Shown piece after piece: positions 26,064 through 34,420 of a stretch of 35,702 nt of DNA. The number at the start of each line of letters is the position of its first letter. Position 1 is the stretch's first letter. Both the position numbers and the translations under genes were made by a program. Below the pieces are notes generated by a model. That model was not told the DNA's origin, made no database searches, and was given only the letters and a program-made list of their open reading frames with translations. The stretch lies in assembly GCF_002964045.1 (NCBI RefSeq), contig NZ_POPB01000323.1:1-35702 (forward strand), written 5' to 3'. Source of the stretch: Streptococcus suis. Lineage in GTDB: Bacteria; Bacillota; Bacilli; Lactobacillales; Streptococcaceae.

Positions 26064-26377
26064 TTTCGTAGGCTCCCTTCTATGATTCCGTCAATATGGT
26101 CTTTGTAGGTATTCCATTCACCCTGCAGGAAGGGGATATGCTCACGTCCAACAGGTGTGATGGTATAGTATTTCCGCTTTCTCCCTTGAAATTCTTGGGT
26201 ATAGGTGGTAACGTAGCCAGCCTTTTCCAGTTTTTTCAAGATAGGGTAGAGCGTGGACTCCTTTATGTCAGCAACTATCTTGATGGTCTGACTGATTTCA
26301 TAGCCATAGGAATCTTGCTTTTCCACAATGGCTAAGACCAGAAATTCAATCAAGATAGAGGATACGGGGTAATACAT
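26060..26377 (-). CDS. PadR family transcriptional regulator
   Basis: The 105-aa PadR winged-helix protein shows YPVSSILIEFLVLAIVEKQ, DSYGYEISQTI, KESTLYPILKKLEKAGYVTTY and the wing GRKRKYYTITPVGREH. It is the first gene of the minus-strand operon, with ATGA overlap to the HAAS-DUF4097 gene, and is probably an autorepressor of the unit. The ATG at 26377 is preceded by AGAGGTG. The promoter at 26419-26447 overlaps an AT-rich palindrome. Confidence 0.93.
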   Translation of the reverse strand: MYYPVSSILIEFLVLAIVEKQDSYGYEISQTIKIVADIKESTLYPILKKLEKAGYVTTYTQEFQGRKRKYYTITPVGREHIPFLQGEWNTYKDHIDGIIEGSLRK

Positions 26378-26411
26378 GAAATCACCTCTTTATCTTTATG
26401 TAATTATTTTA

Positions 26412-26447
26412 TATATAAATTATATACCTATCGTTTGCTAAAATCAA
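26412..26447 (-). promoter_or_regulatory. PadR operon promoter with overlapping palindrome
   Basis: On the minus strand, TTGATT (26447-26442), a 17-bp spacer, and TATAAT (26424-26419). The near-perfect 15-bp palindrome TATATAAATTATATA (26412-26426) covers the -10 and is a candidate PadR operator, although AT-rich palindromes arise easily by chance. Confidence 0.55.
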
Positions 26448-26487
26448 GTAATTATATAAATTTTTTATATATTTTCTAAAAAAGTAA

Positions 26488-26518
26488 AAGCAACCCTTCC
26501 GAATAGGAAAAGTTGCTT
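26488..26518 (-). terminator. Terminator of the DUF5684-like gene
   Basis: On the minus strand, AAGCAAC pairs with GTTGCTT with further TTCC/GGAA pairing inside, then TTACTTTTTT. Confidence 0.7.
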
Positions 26519-26527
26519 CATTTTATA

Positions 26528-26926
26528 TTAGTCGATAAAGAAATTTTGTGGTCCTTGGTAGCGGCTTCCGTCATTGAAGGCAATGTAGACATTGAAAAGT
26601 GGTGTAAACAAGACATAGAAGATGGCTTGAATATCAGACAAACCAAATGCTTTACCATAGCAGTAAGTCAAATAAATGCCATAAAGTGGTCCAGCAAGTG
26701 GGATGAGTAGGAAGAGGATAAACCAGCCTTTGTCCTTGCCGAATGTGATACATTGCTGGATGTAAAGGTTGTAGAATGGAATGAGGGATTTCCAACCAGC
26801 ATAGCCGGCTTTTTTAAAGAGGATGAAGTTAGAAATAGTTACGAGGATATACCAAATGAGTGAAAAAATCATACCGGCTCCCCAAAGCCCAACTAAAATA
26901 CCTTGTGCAAATGTTTCTTCTGTCAT
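26528..26926 (-). CDS. Small membrane protein, DUF5684-like
   Basis: The 132-aa protein has about three hydrophobic segments. FKKAGYAGWKSLIPFYNLYI and PLFNVYIAFNDGSRYQG are recognisable for the DUF5684 family, often annotated as signal peptidase I-like or hypothetical membrane proteins. No catalytic residues are evident and the function is unknown. The ATG at 26926 has GGAG upstream and a good promoter at 26957-26985. It is monocistronic. Confidence 0.75.
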   Translation of the reverse strand: MTEETFAQGILVGLWGAGMIFSLIWYILVTISNFILFKKAGYAGWKSLIPFYNLYIQQCITFGKDKGWFILFLLIPLAGPLYGIYLTYCYGKAFGLSDIQAIFYVLFTPLFNVYIAFNDGSRYQGPQNFFID

Positions 26927-26956
26927 TATAAAACTCCATTTCTTTTTGATGATTCT

Positions 26957-26985
26957 ATTATAACAGTATTAGTTCAATGATACAA
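26957..26985 (-). promoter_or_regulatory. Promoter of the DUF5684-like gene
   Basis: On the minus strand, TTGTAT (26985-26980), a 17-bp spacer, and TATAAT (26962-26957) preceded by TGT. Confidence 0.6.
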
Positions 26986-27016
26986 TACTTTTTCATAAAT
27001 TTTGGAAATTTTTCAG

Positions 27017-27046
27017 AAAAAATCAGACCTTCAATTGAAAGTCTGA
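27017..27046 (-). terminator. Terminator of the HAD-pepT unit
   Basis: TCAGAC (27023-27028) pairs with GTCTGA (27041-27046), with TCAATTGA nested inside. A T run follows on the minus strand (plus-strand A run 27017-27022). Confidence 0.75.
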
Positions 27047-27055
27047 ACAAATTGT

Positions 27056-28276
27056 TTATTTATATGCTACAATACCTAAAATCACATCAACAGCTTTTTC
27101 CATTGTTTCGAGGCTGACGAACTCGAAGCGACCGTGCATGTTTTCGCCACCTGCGAAGATATTTGGCGTTGGGATGCCCATGAAGGAAATCTTGGAGCCG
27201 TCTGTTCCTCCGCGAACAGGCTCGATCAGTGGCTTGATACCAAGATTTTCCATGACGTCCTTAGCAATGTTGATTGGAGTCATGTCTTTTTCGATGATTT
27301 TCTTCATGTTGTAGTACTGGTCATGTAGGTTGACAATGACACGTGGAGTGTCAAAATTGGCATTCATCTTTTCAGCGATGTCTAACATGAGCTGCTTGCG
27401 GGCAAGGAAATCCTCTTCCTCAAAGTCACGGATGATATAGGTGGTAGAAGCAGTATCGACACTGCCTTCCATGTTCATCAAGTGGAAGAAACCTTCGTAA
27501 CCTTCAGTTTTTTCAGGACGGTCTGTTTCTGGAAGGGCATTGTGGAAGTCAATAGCTAGTTGGAATGCATTGATCATCTGGTCTTTTGCAGATCCTGGGT
27601 GGACGTTGCGACCTAGGAAGTCGATCTTGGCAGCAGCTGCTGAGAAGGTTTCGTACTGGAGTTCGCCCAGCGGTCCACCGTCCATGGTGTAGGCAAAGTC
27701 CACATCAAAATCTTCCACATCAAACTTGTCTGCACCGACACCGATTTCCTCGTCAGGACCAAATCCGACACGGATTTCGCAGTGCTTGATATCAGGGTTT
27801 TGGACTAGGAATTCAATCGCTGTCATGATTTCTGCAATTCCTGACTTGTCATCAGAGCCTAGCAAGGTGGTACCGTCTGTGGTAATCAGGGTTTGACCCT
27901 GGTAGTTGGCAAGTTGTGGGAAGTCTTTTGGATGTAATTCGTAGCCGGAAGTTCCCAAGGCAATTGGGTTGCCGTCGTAGTTTTCGATGATTTGCGGGTT
28001 GACACCTTCTGCGTTGAAATCCGCCGTATCCATGTGGGCGATGAAGCCAATCTTGCGGGTCAAGCTTGGGTCGTTGGCAGGTAGTGTTCCCACCGCAAAG
28101 CCGTTTGGTAGGTAGTGGACATTCTGCAAGCCGATGCGTTCCATTTCAGGCAGAAGGATGTTCTGTGCGAACTCAACTTGGTTCTGGGTAGATGGAGTAG
28201 TCGTAGAGTTTTCATCTGAGCGTGTATTTTCTTTGACATAGACTAAAAAGCGATCTAAGAGTGTTGGGTATTTCAT
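27056..28276 (-). CDS. pepT: Peptidase T (tripeptidase)
   Basis: The 406-aa M20-family zinc aminotripeptidase has metal ligands visible in IAHMDTADF (His and Asp) and [12 protein letters not shown]. The catalytic Glu pair is in [26 protein letters not shown] follows, and a C-terminal His is in [11 protein letters not shown]. The [18 protein letters not shown] block contacts substrate. It frees the N-terminal residue of tripeptides in the cytosol, serving peptide nutrition. It lies 9 bp downstream of the HAD gene and is likely cotranscribed. Confidence 0.97.
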   Translation of the reverse strand: MKYPTLLDRFLVYVKENTRSDENSTTTPSTQNQVEFAQNILLPEMERIGLQNVHYLPNGFAVGTLPANDPSLTRKIGFIAHMDTADFNAEGVNPQIIENYDGNPIALGTSGYELHPKDFPQLANYQGQTLITTDGTTLLGSDDKSGIAEIMTAIEFLVQNPDIKHCEIRVGFGPDEEIGVGADKFDVEDFDVDFAYTMDGGPLGELQYETFSAAAAKIDFLGRNVHPGSAKDQMINAFQLAIDFHNALPETDRPEKTEGYEGFFHLMNMEGSVDTASTTYIIRDFEEEDFLARKQLMLDIAEKMNANFDTPRVIVNLHDQYYNMKKIIEKDMTPINIAKDVMENLGIKPLIEPVRGGTDGSKISFMGIPTPNIFAGGENMHGRFEFVSLETMEKAVDVILGIVAYK

Positions 28277-28285
28277 AGTGTCTCC

Positions 28286-29101
28286 TTATTTGTTCAAAAT
28301 ATGTTTTTCAATGGCTTTAGCAACGCCGTTGTTTTCATTGGTGTCTGTGATGTCTTGGGCAATCGCCTTGACTTGCTCGTTGGCATTACCCATGGCAATA
28401 CCAAGTCCAGCAAATTCAATCATTTCCAGGTCGTTGTTGGCATCTCCCATAGCCATGATTTCTTCTGGAAGGATACCGAGACGGTCTGCCAATTTTTTCA
28501 AACCAGTGGCCTTGCTAGCACCGTTTGGCAAAATTTCCAAGAGATAGTCCTGTGAACGAACGGTGGAATAGCCTTGGCTGAGTACAGGATTGTGTTGCTT
28601 TTCAAAGGCATCAATATGCTCTTTTTCACCGACGAACATGGCTTCAAAGAAGCGATGTTGACCTGACTTGGCTTCTTTTAAATCAATTGGTTGAGGAGTC
28701 ATGCCCACTAAACGTGCGTCCAAATCAACCATATCATTCGCTTTTTCTGCAAGAACGAAGTAGTCTTCCTCATCAAAGAGAGAAATCTGTACATCGTCGT
28801 TTTTTATAAAAGTAGCAAGATAGTCAATATCAGCAATAGACAGTTCTTCCCAGTCAATCAGGGCCCAATCCTTTGTCGAATGCGTTGAGCAACCATTATT
28901 GACGATAATAAATTCTTCCTCGGTATCAAAGCCGAGTTGCTCTACAAAGGGCTTAACGCCTACCAAGGGCCGACCAGTACAGAGTACAATTTTGACCCCA
29001 GCCTCAACAGCCTGATGAATGGCATCAATCTGTGGCTGCATCAGCTCTTTTTTCTCGTTTAAGAGGGTTCCGTCCATATCAAGAGCGATTAGTTTTATCA
29101 T
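28286..29101 (-). CDS. Cof-type HAD-IIB phosphatase
   Basis: The 271-aa product has HAD motif I LDMDGTLLN (D8, D10), motif II CTGRP, a Lys in GASKATGLKKLADRLG and motif IV MGDANNDLEMIE. The large C2B cap lies between motifs II and III. The family dephosphorylates sugar phosphates, FMN or similar metabolites; the exact substrate cannot be told. The ATG at 29101 has AAGGAGG upstream. A TGCTATACT extended -10 on the minus strand (29139-29131) is the likely promoter for this gene and pepT. Confidence 0.93.
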   Translation of the reverse strand: MIKLIALDMDGTLLNEKKELMQPQIDAIHQAVEAGVKIVLCTGRPLVGVKPFVEQLGFDTEEEFIIVNNGCSTHSTKDWALIDWEELSIADIDYLATFIKNDDVQISLFDEEDYFVLAEKANDMVDLDARLVGMTPQPIDLKEAKSGQHRFFEAMFVGEKEHIDAFEKQHNPVLSQGYSTVRSQDYLLEILPNGASKATGLKKLADRLGILPEEIMAMGDANNDLEMIEFAGLGIAMGNANEQVKAIAQDITDTNENNGVAKAIEKHILNK

Positions 29102-29130
29102 AAATACCTCCTTGGTTTTCTACTAGGATT

Positions 29131-29139
29131 AGTATAGCA
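29131..29139 (-). promoter_or_regulatory. Extended -10 of the HAD-pepT promoter
   Basis: The minus strand reads TGCTATACT. The -35 is not clear. Confidence 0.45.
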
Positions 29140-29225
29140 TAATTCTGAGGATAAAAAAATTTTCACTACATTCTACAGATTGTTTTATTAAATTCTCAAT
29201 AAATATGTAAAAAAACATTTAAATC

Positions 29226-29252
29226 TTGATTTGCAAAAAAAAAAAGTATAAT
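29226..29252 (+). promoter_or_regulatory. Surface-protein promoter with 11-A tract in the spacer
   Basis: TTGATT (29226-29231) and TATAAT (29247-29252) are separated by 15 bp, most of which is an uninterrupted run of 11 A (29235-29245). Slippage in the run would change the -35/-10 distance. Confidence 0.55.
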
Positions 29253-29297
29253 AGTGTTGGAATTTGTGTTCCACAATATTTTAAAAAGGAGTATTGT

Positions 29298-31928
29298 ATG
29301 TCAAAGAAACTAATTATGTCAACGGGTGTTGCACTTGCAGCAACAGCGGCAGTTTTGGGACAACATATCGTAGAAGCAGAAGAAGTGCAGACACTTTCAT
29401 ATTCGGAAGGGAACTCTCCAGAGGTTAGTGTTCCAGAAGTGAACGCCCCAGAGGTTACTGTAACTGCAACTGCAACTTCTCAAGCAACATCACAAACTGA
29501 GTCTAACCAGGTTACTAAAGAGCAAGTAGATACTGCTAAAAAAGACTATAACACTGCTCAGGAAGAACAAGTAGTTCAAGAACAAATTGTTTCGGAAGCA
29601 AACCAAACAGTTTCTGAAAGTGAAGACAAACTAAAAGCAGCAGAAGCTGAAGTTAAAAATGCAGAGCAGCAAATCAAACTTATTGAAAATGCACCTGAGT
29701 TAATTGAATCAAAGAAAACTGAAATCTCAGCTCAACAAAAAGTCATTGCTACTGAAGAAGTGAAACTTGATTCAGCTAAGCAAACTACAGCTGATGCACT
29801 AGCAGAACTCAAGACTGCTGAAACTAAGAAGTCGGATGCAGACGAGGCAGTTGCGATTGCAGAAGATGCTGTTAAAAAAGCGGAAGAAAAGCTTAGTGGA
29901 ACTGGTATCGATTTTGCTCAGCAACAAATCGAAAATCACCAATCACAAAGTGATTCACTAAAAAAAGAGATTTCTACCTTAAAGCAAACAATCGCTGATA
30001 AAGAGAAAGAATTAGAAACAGCTAAAAATACTCTTACAACTGTTACTGAAACTGCTCAAAAAGAGTTAAATGATGAAATTAGCAAGAAAGAAGCTGAGTT
30101 GAAAGCTAAAGAAGCTGAACTTGCCTCACTTCCAGAAAGTACATCAGTAATTGGTACTAATAAGATTACACTACCAGCATCCTATAAAACAACAGCATTG
30201 CCATTACTCAAGAAAATTGAGGCTGCAGGATATACGACGCATCCGAACTATAATGCGACAGCGAATCAATACAAATCAGAAATTGATAATGCTAGCCAAT
30301 TATCAGAGTATGGTTTTTATGGATATAAAAATCAGTATCAATCTATTGAAGCAGATAAAAATCGTGTGGTAGATCCAAGCAATTTATCAACTGAAGTCCA
30401 AGATGAATTGGCTCAATTTGCAGCTGAAATCATTAATGGTGTTCGTTCTGAATTAGGCTTGACTAAAGTAACAGTTACCAGATCAGCTCAAGATTTTGCT
30501 AAGAAAGTAGTAGCTGCCTATAACCAAAAGAATGTACCATTTCTTACACATGACGATGTCCATTATGAGGTTGCTCAAAGTATGGGGCTAAATTACTACG
30601 ATGATCGTGGCTATGAGTCTATAGGTACTACTTTTAGCAAAGGTAGTACAGTTGATGAATTGAAACGTTCATACTACCAATCTATTGTTTTCTTCCTCTT
30701 TAATGACTCTTCATCACTCTTTGGTCATACAATTAGTATGTTGCAGTCAGGTAGCCAAAACTATTATCTTGGAGTAAGCCCACGAGTCACAACTAATGGA
30801 CTTCAAAACCAATTCTTGATGGTTCCTGAAAACAATATTAAATCTTCTACCTTTAGCAAAATAAGTATCGGAAGTGATGTTGTTGACAATACTGCTAAAA
30901 TTAATGAGTTGAAAACGACCATTGCTGAATTAAAGACAACTATTTCAAACTTGAAACAACTTGATATCAAATCAAACCCAGCCGTTATTGAAACAACTCA
31001 AAAGGTTGATGACCTAAATACGGAACTTACAGATTTAAATGATCAACTAACAATTTCTGAGAATAATGTCCAAAATTTGGAGCAGCAAATCAAATTTGCA
31101 GAACTGGAATTGCAAAATTTACTTACCCAACCTGAAAACAAGGATATTGTGAATGAAATTAACACTGCTAATAAAAAATTAAAGGAAAAGAAAGAAAATC
31201 AAACGTTAGCTCAAAAAGAAGTTGAGACAAAACAAGTTGTTTATCAGACAGCTTTAGATGAAGAGAAAAAACAAGCTGACAAGGTAGAAGAAGAGAAGAA
31301 AAAACTTGTTGTACTAGAGTCTTACATAGAAGAACTTGAAAAACTCGTGAAAGAAGGCGATGTAATCAAAGAGAAGTTGCCTGGCTTGAAGGAAAAAGTA
31401 GAGGAGCTAAAATCAATCTTGGAACAAGATAAAAAGGCTCTAGAGGATGCTAATAAACTTTTGGAAGAAAAAGTAGAGGAAACAAATCGTACCAAGGCTG
31501 AGTACGAAAGATTACTTGAATTGTATAATTTACAATCCAATTATTCATTTATTCGCCTACCAGACGGTTCTATCATTAAGATTCCAAAACCTTCTCCAGC
31601 ATTGCCACAATCACCAGCAGAGCTTCCAACAAATGGCGGTTCAAGCAATAGTGGTGGCAATGATACTATAGGGACTGGAGCAGGTGAAGGAAATAGCCAG
31701 ACAAATGAAAAAAGTCTGCAAGGTATGATTAGTGAAAAAACTCCTTCATCTACTGTTGAAACCAAGGTATTGACAGCAAAAGTTTCTCAAACTCAATCAT
31801 CTAATCAAGAGAAGGCTTCAGAAACATTGCCAACTACAGGTGCTGAATCAAGTGTAGCATTAACTGTTATTGGCATGCTTAGTCTAGCTGCTATCAGTAG
31901 AAAATCAAGAAAAATCGAGTTTGAATAA
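29298..31928 (+). CDS. LPxTG-anchored SEC10/PgrA-type coiled-coil surface protein
   Basis: The 876-aa precursor has a signal peptide (about 1-31, KLIMSTGVALAATAAVLG then VEAEE) and a Ser/Thr/Pro/Val-rich N-terminus. A long Ala/Glu/Lys heptad coiled coil (about 70-280) leads to a globular CAP-like domain at about 359-514 (ELAQFAAEIINGVRSELGL, SAQDFAKKVVAAYN, GHTISML). A second coiled coil (about 535-745) precedes a Pro-rich wall-spanning stretch, the sortase motif L844-P-T-T-G848, a hydrophobic helix and a basic tail. The layout matches the SEC10/PgrA family, which includes surface-exclusion and adhesin proteins; its role here is unknown. Start 29298 has AAAAAGGAG upstream; the longer reading from 29226 covers the promoter. 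Confidence 0.9.
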   Translation: MSKKLIMSTGVALAATAAVLGQHIVEAEEVQTLSYSEGNSPEVSVPEVNAPEVTVTATATSQATSQTESNQVTKEQVDTAKKDYNTAQEEQVVQEQIVSEANQTVSESEDKLKAAEAEVKNAEQQIKLIENAPELIESKKTEISAQQKVIATEEVKLDSAKQTTADALAELKTAETKKSDADEAVAIAEDAVKKAEEKLSGTGIDFAQQQIENHQSQSDSLKKEISTLKQTIADKEKELETAKNTLTTVTETAQKELNDEISKKEAELKAKEAELASLPESTSVIGTNKITLPASYKTTALPLLKKIEAAGYTTHPNYNATANQYKSEIDNASQLSEYGFYGYKNQYQSIEADKNRVVDPSNLSTEVQDELAQFAAEIINGVRSELGLTKVTVTRSAQDFAKKVVAAYNQKNVPFLTHDDVHYEVAQSMGLNYYDDRGYESIGTTFSKGSTVDELKRSYYQSIVFFLFNDSSSLFGHTISMLQSGSQNYYLGVSPRVTTNGLQNQFLMVPENNIKSSTFSKISIGSDVVDNTAKINELKTTIAELKTTISNLKQLDIKSNPAVIETTQKVDDLNTELTDLNDQLTISENNVQNLEQQIKFAELELQNLLTQPENKDIVNEINTANKKLKEKKENQTLAQKEVETKQVVYQTALDEEKKQADKVEEEKKKLVVLESYIEELEKLVKEGDVIKEKLPGLKEKVEELKSILEQDKKALEDANKLLEEKVEETNRTKAEYERLLELYNLQSNYSFIRLPDGSIIKIPKPSPALPQSPAELPTNGGSSNSGGNDTIGTGAGEGNSQTNEKSLQGMISEKTPSSTVETKVLTAKVSQTQSSNQEKASETLPTTGAESSVALTVIGMLSLAAISRKSRKIEFE

Positions 31929-32323
31929 TTTCAGGCTACTATTTTGATAGTTCTTGATTAATTATAGTAAAATTGATGAGATCTAGGTCGAATGTTTTAA
32001 TTAGCTACTTTTAAAGGCTTTTTAGTTCGTCACATGAGATCTCTTTTATTTGATGGCGAATATTTTAAAAAGAGATGACAATGTTTTACTAGTGATACAT
32101 TTATCATTTAGGAGTTATAGGCAAAAACAAGATTGGTGGAAAAATTTTCTATTTTTCAACAAAATGTTTTTGTATTAAAATATGCTTTATATTTCATTTA
32201 GATGTCTATTGTTTTACAAAAGCAGATATTCTGTCATGTAAATGTAATAAAAAAATTCAAAAACAAGAGGTTTTCATAGGAAAATCTCTTGTTTTATGCT
32301 AGAATAATAAGTGGAGGTCCACA
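31929..32323. other. Non-coding gap after the surface protein gene
   Basis: No ORF of interest. ATCTCTTTT (32039-32047) can pair with AAAAGAGAT (32068-32076) over a long loop and may end the surface-protein transcript. A 10-base direct repeat AAAAACAAGA occurs near 32122 and 32259. A strong hairpin lies at 32260-32295. TGCTAGAAT near 32297-32305 is a probable extended -10 for the EbsA-like gene. Confidence 0.5.
32260..32295 (+). terminator. Strong hairpin just before the EbsA-like gene
   Basis: AAAACAAGAGGTTTTC (32260-32275), loop ATAG, and GAAAATCTCTTGTTTT (32280-32295) form a 16-bp stem with one G-T pair, ending in T. It could terminate upstream transcription; the probable EbsA promoter follows immediately. 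Confidence 0.6.
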
Positions 32324-32809
32324 ATGATCAAAATTTTTGGTAAAATCCGCTACCATTGGCAGCCAGATTTAGCATGGGCGATGATTTATTGGTCTCTTAC
32401 CTTCCTTCCACTTTTTATCAGTTTGACGCTATTACTTGAAAAGCTACGAGTTTCGAGATTATTTATCTTACTTTTCATACTATTCATTTCAATGGTAGTA
32501 TTAGGGTTACACCGATATTTTGAGTTAGAAGAAGTGGATTTAAGAATAGCTTCTGCTAATCCATTTGCTATTCAGAAAATTAGGATTTCAGATATTGAAA
32601 AAATAGAAGTATCCTATTTAGCCATTCGCATTTTTTCAAAAGAATTTCCAACAGGTAAAACGTATCACATGCGAAAATGGCCTAAGAAATATTTTATTAA
32701 TCATTTGGCAATTCGAAATGATTTTAAAGGTGAAATTATTCTGATTGACCACTTAATTAAACAAGATTACTTTGAAGAGTATTACAGAAAAAAAGCCAAA
32801 TCATTCTAA
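32324..32809 (+). CDS. EbsA-like membrane protein
   Basis: The 161-aa protein has two hydrophobic segments near the N-terminus (about 20-38 and 46-62), followed by a cytoplasmic PH-like region (ELEEVDLRIASANPFAIQKIRISDIEKIEV, GKTYHMRKWPKKYF). It matches what streptococcal genomes annotate as pore-forming/EbsA family protein, which commonly sits beside ferredoxin and cmk. The function is unproven. GTGGAGG at about 32311-32317 is the ribosome site. The last 9 bp overlap the convergent ferredoxin gene. Confidence 0.75.
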   Translation: MIKIFGKIRYHWQPDLAWAMIYWSLTFLPLFISLTLLLEKLRVSRLFILLFILFISMVVLGLHRYFELEEVDLRIASANPFAIQKIRISDIEKIEVSYLAIRIFSKEFPTGKTYHMRKWPKKYFINHLAIRNDFKGEIILIDHLIKQDYFEEYYRKKAKSF

Positions 32810-32995
32810 TGAGATGGCTTTAGTAGGACAAGATTTTATTGCTGATAATATGTCAGAGGTTGGTTCTATATCTCTTGTAAGATCTGTGTCATCAGAAAAA
32901 ATAACAATACCTTCATCATCATAATCAAAAATTGGTGAGTATGTTTGACAGAGCCCACATGCAATACACCGTTCATTTATTAGTTTTATTTTCAT
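32801..32995 (-). CDS. Ferredoxin, single 4Fe-4S cluster
   Basis: The 64-aa acidic protein has C10-x2-C13-x2-C16 (CIACGLC) and a fourth Cys in SCPTKAI near the C-terminus, the pattern of a monocluster 4Fe-4S ferredoxin. It serves as a low-potential electron carrier in the cytosol; the partner is unknown. The tail-to-tail overlap with the EbsA-like gene is 9 bp, and the neighbourhood is conserved in streptococci as far as I recall. Confidence 0.93.
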   Translation of the reverse strand: MKIKLINERCIACGLCQTYSPIFDYDDEGIVIFSDDTDLTRDIEPTSDILSAIKSCPTKAISLE

Positions 32996-33059
32996 ACTAT
33001 TATTGTAAACATATTTAATAAAAAAGCAAGTTTTAAAAATAGAAGGAGTTTTCTCGATA

Positions 33060-33554
33060 ATGTCACAAGAGCCATGGAATGAAGAGGTATATCAAACAGA
33101 GTCTGCGAGTCGTAAAGACAGGTTCAGTAAGGGGCTAGCAAGTACAACAGTATTTACTATTTTATCGTTGATTTTCTTTATTATTGTCCTAATTATAGGA
33201 ATTACGGCATTTTATCTATCAGTTGGTGGAAGTAAGACAGATTCTACAAAAGAATTTTATAATCCAAGTACTGCAGCAGTAGTTGCAGAAAGTTCGACTT
33301 CGGCTGTCGAAACTGTAGAATCTACTCAAAGTGAAGAAGAAATTGTGGAAGAATCAACTGAAACGACTCAGAGCAGTTCGACACTCGTAGAAGCGGCTGA
33401 CGGTTCCACTATTACTGTCCAAGCAGGTGAAGGTGTTGGTGCCCTTGCAGCACGTGGAGGTATTTCAATTGCGGAGTTAGAGCGTTTGAATCCAGAAAAG
33501 ATGGCAACTGGTTCTTGGCTTGCCCACCCAGGTGATGTAGTTCGTATTAGATAA
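33060..33554 (+). CDS. Membrane-anchored LysM-like protein (SAG1386/EF1546 family)
   Basis: The 164-aa product has a cytoplasmic N-terminus (1-30), one membrane segment (about 31-54, [22 protein letters not shown]) and a Ser/Thr/Glu-rich extracellular linker. The C-terminal LysM-like module is about 118-164 ([44 protein letters not shown]). It probably sits near peptidoglycan. It starts with AGAAGGAG 8 nt upstream. cmk follows 8 bp after its stop, so the two are cotranscribed. Confidence 0.85.
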   Translation: MSQEPWNEEVYQTESASRKDRFSKGLASTTVFTILSLIFFIIVLIIGITAFYLSVGGSKTDSTKEFYNPSTAAVVAESSTSAVETVESTQSEEEIVEESTETTQSSSTLVEAADGSTITVQAGEGVGALAARGGISIAELERLNPEKMATGSWLAHPGDVVRIR

Positions 33555-33562
33555 GAGGAGTT

Positions 33563-34240
33563 ATGAAATCAATTCAAATTGCAATCGACGGTCCGGCTTC
33601 AAGTGGAAAGTCGACAGTCGCAAAAATTATTGCTAAGGATTTTGGCTATACTTATTTAGATACAGGTGCCATGTATCGTTCAGCTACCTATTTAGCCTTG
33701 CAAAATGGGATAGAGGTGACCGACCAGAATGGCATTGTTACCTTACTTGCTCAAAATCCTATTCGTTTTGGTCGCGATGAGAATGGTCAACAACTTGTTT
33801 TTGTTGGTGACCAAGATGTTACCTTGCCAATTCGTGATAACCAAGTGACCAATAATGTTTCTGCAGTAGCAGCCCTTCCTCTTGTACGGGAGGAACTGGT
33901 TCGTTTGCAACAGGAAATTGCACAGGCTGGCGGCATTGTCATGGATGGGCGTGATATAGGTACAGTCGTATTACCTCAGGCGGAACTCAAGATTTTCCTT
34001 ATCGCATCCGTTGAAGAACGTGCTCTTCGTCGTTTTAAGGAAAATACGGAACGTGGCATTGAGACAGACTTGGAACTCTTAAAAGAGGAGATTGCAGCTC
34101 GTGATTTTAAAGACTCCAATCGAGCAGTTTCTCCATTGAAAGCAGCAGATGATGCTATCACCTTTGATACGACAGGCGTATCTATTGAAGGAGTCGTTCA
34201 ATTTATTTCTGAAAAAGCAAAAGAAATTCTTGACAAGTAG
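33563..34240 (+). CDS. cmk: Cytidylate kinase
   Basis: The 225-aa NMP kinase phosphorylates CMP and dCMP. The P-loop is [14 protein letters not shown], followed by [10 protein letters not shown], the CMP-binding insert region, [12 protein letters not shown] and [27 protein letters not shown] precedes the ATG at 33563. The infC promoter -35 (34230-34235) lies inside its last codons. Confidence 0.97.
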   Translation: MKSIQIAIDGPASSGKSTVAKIIAKDFGYTYLDTGAMYRSATYLALQNGIEVTDQNGIVTLLAQNPIRFGRDENGQQLVFVGDQDVTLPIRDNQVTNNVSAVAALPLVREELVRLQQEIAQAGGIVMDGRDIGTVVLPQAELKIFLIASVEERALRRFKENTERGIETDLELLKEEIAARDFKDSNRAVSPLKAADDAITFDTTGVSIEGVVQFISEKAKEILDK

Positions 34241-34258
34241 TTTTAGACATGTTAGAAT
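34230..34258 (+). promoter_or_regulatory. infC-rpmI-rplT promoter
   Basis: A consensus TTGACA (34230-34235), a 17-bp spacer, and TAGAAT (34253-34258). It overlaps the cmk stop. Confidence 0.75.
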
Positions 34259-34264
34259 GATTGT

Positions 34265-34390
34265 ATTGAGAAAAGCAGAAGTGAGAGCTTCTCGCCTTGC
34301 GACTAACGTTGTCTGGCTCTACGGATTAAGATTTCTTCGGAAAGAATAATGGTGTAGTGCGGACTTGTGTAGCAAGTCCGTTTCGTTTTT
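34265..34390 (+). ncRNA. L20-type leader of infC-rpmI-rplT with terminator
   Basis: The leader from about 34265 has a GCAGAAG..CTTCTCGC helix near 34275-34298, then GACTAACGTTGTCTGGCTCT, like the L20 leader of Firmicutes. It ends in the terminator hairpin CGGACTTG (34360-34367)/CAAGTCCG (34373-34380) followed by TTTCGTTTTT. In Bacillus, free L20 binds the leader and favours termination, lowering expression of the operon; the same logic is expected here. Confidence 0.75.
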
Positions 34391-34420
34391 CTCGAAAAAT
34401 ATAAAATGAGGTGAAAAGCC

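Noticed and set aside
29226-29297. 24-codon N-terminal extension of the surface protein
   Set aside because: It covers the promoter, would place a non-signal segment before the signal peptide, and lacks a ribosome site.
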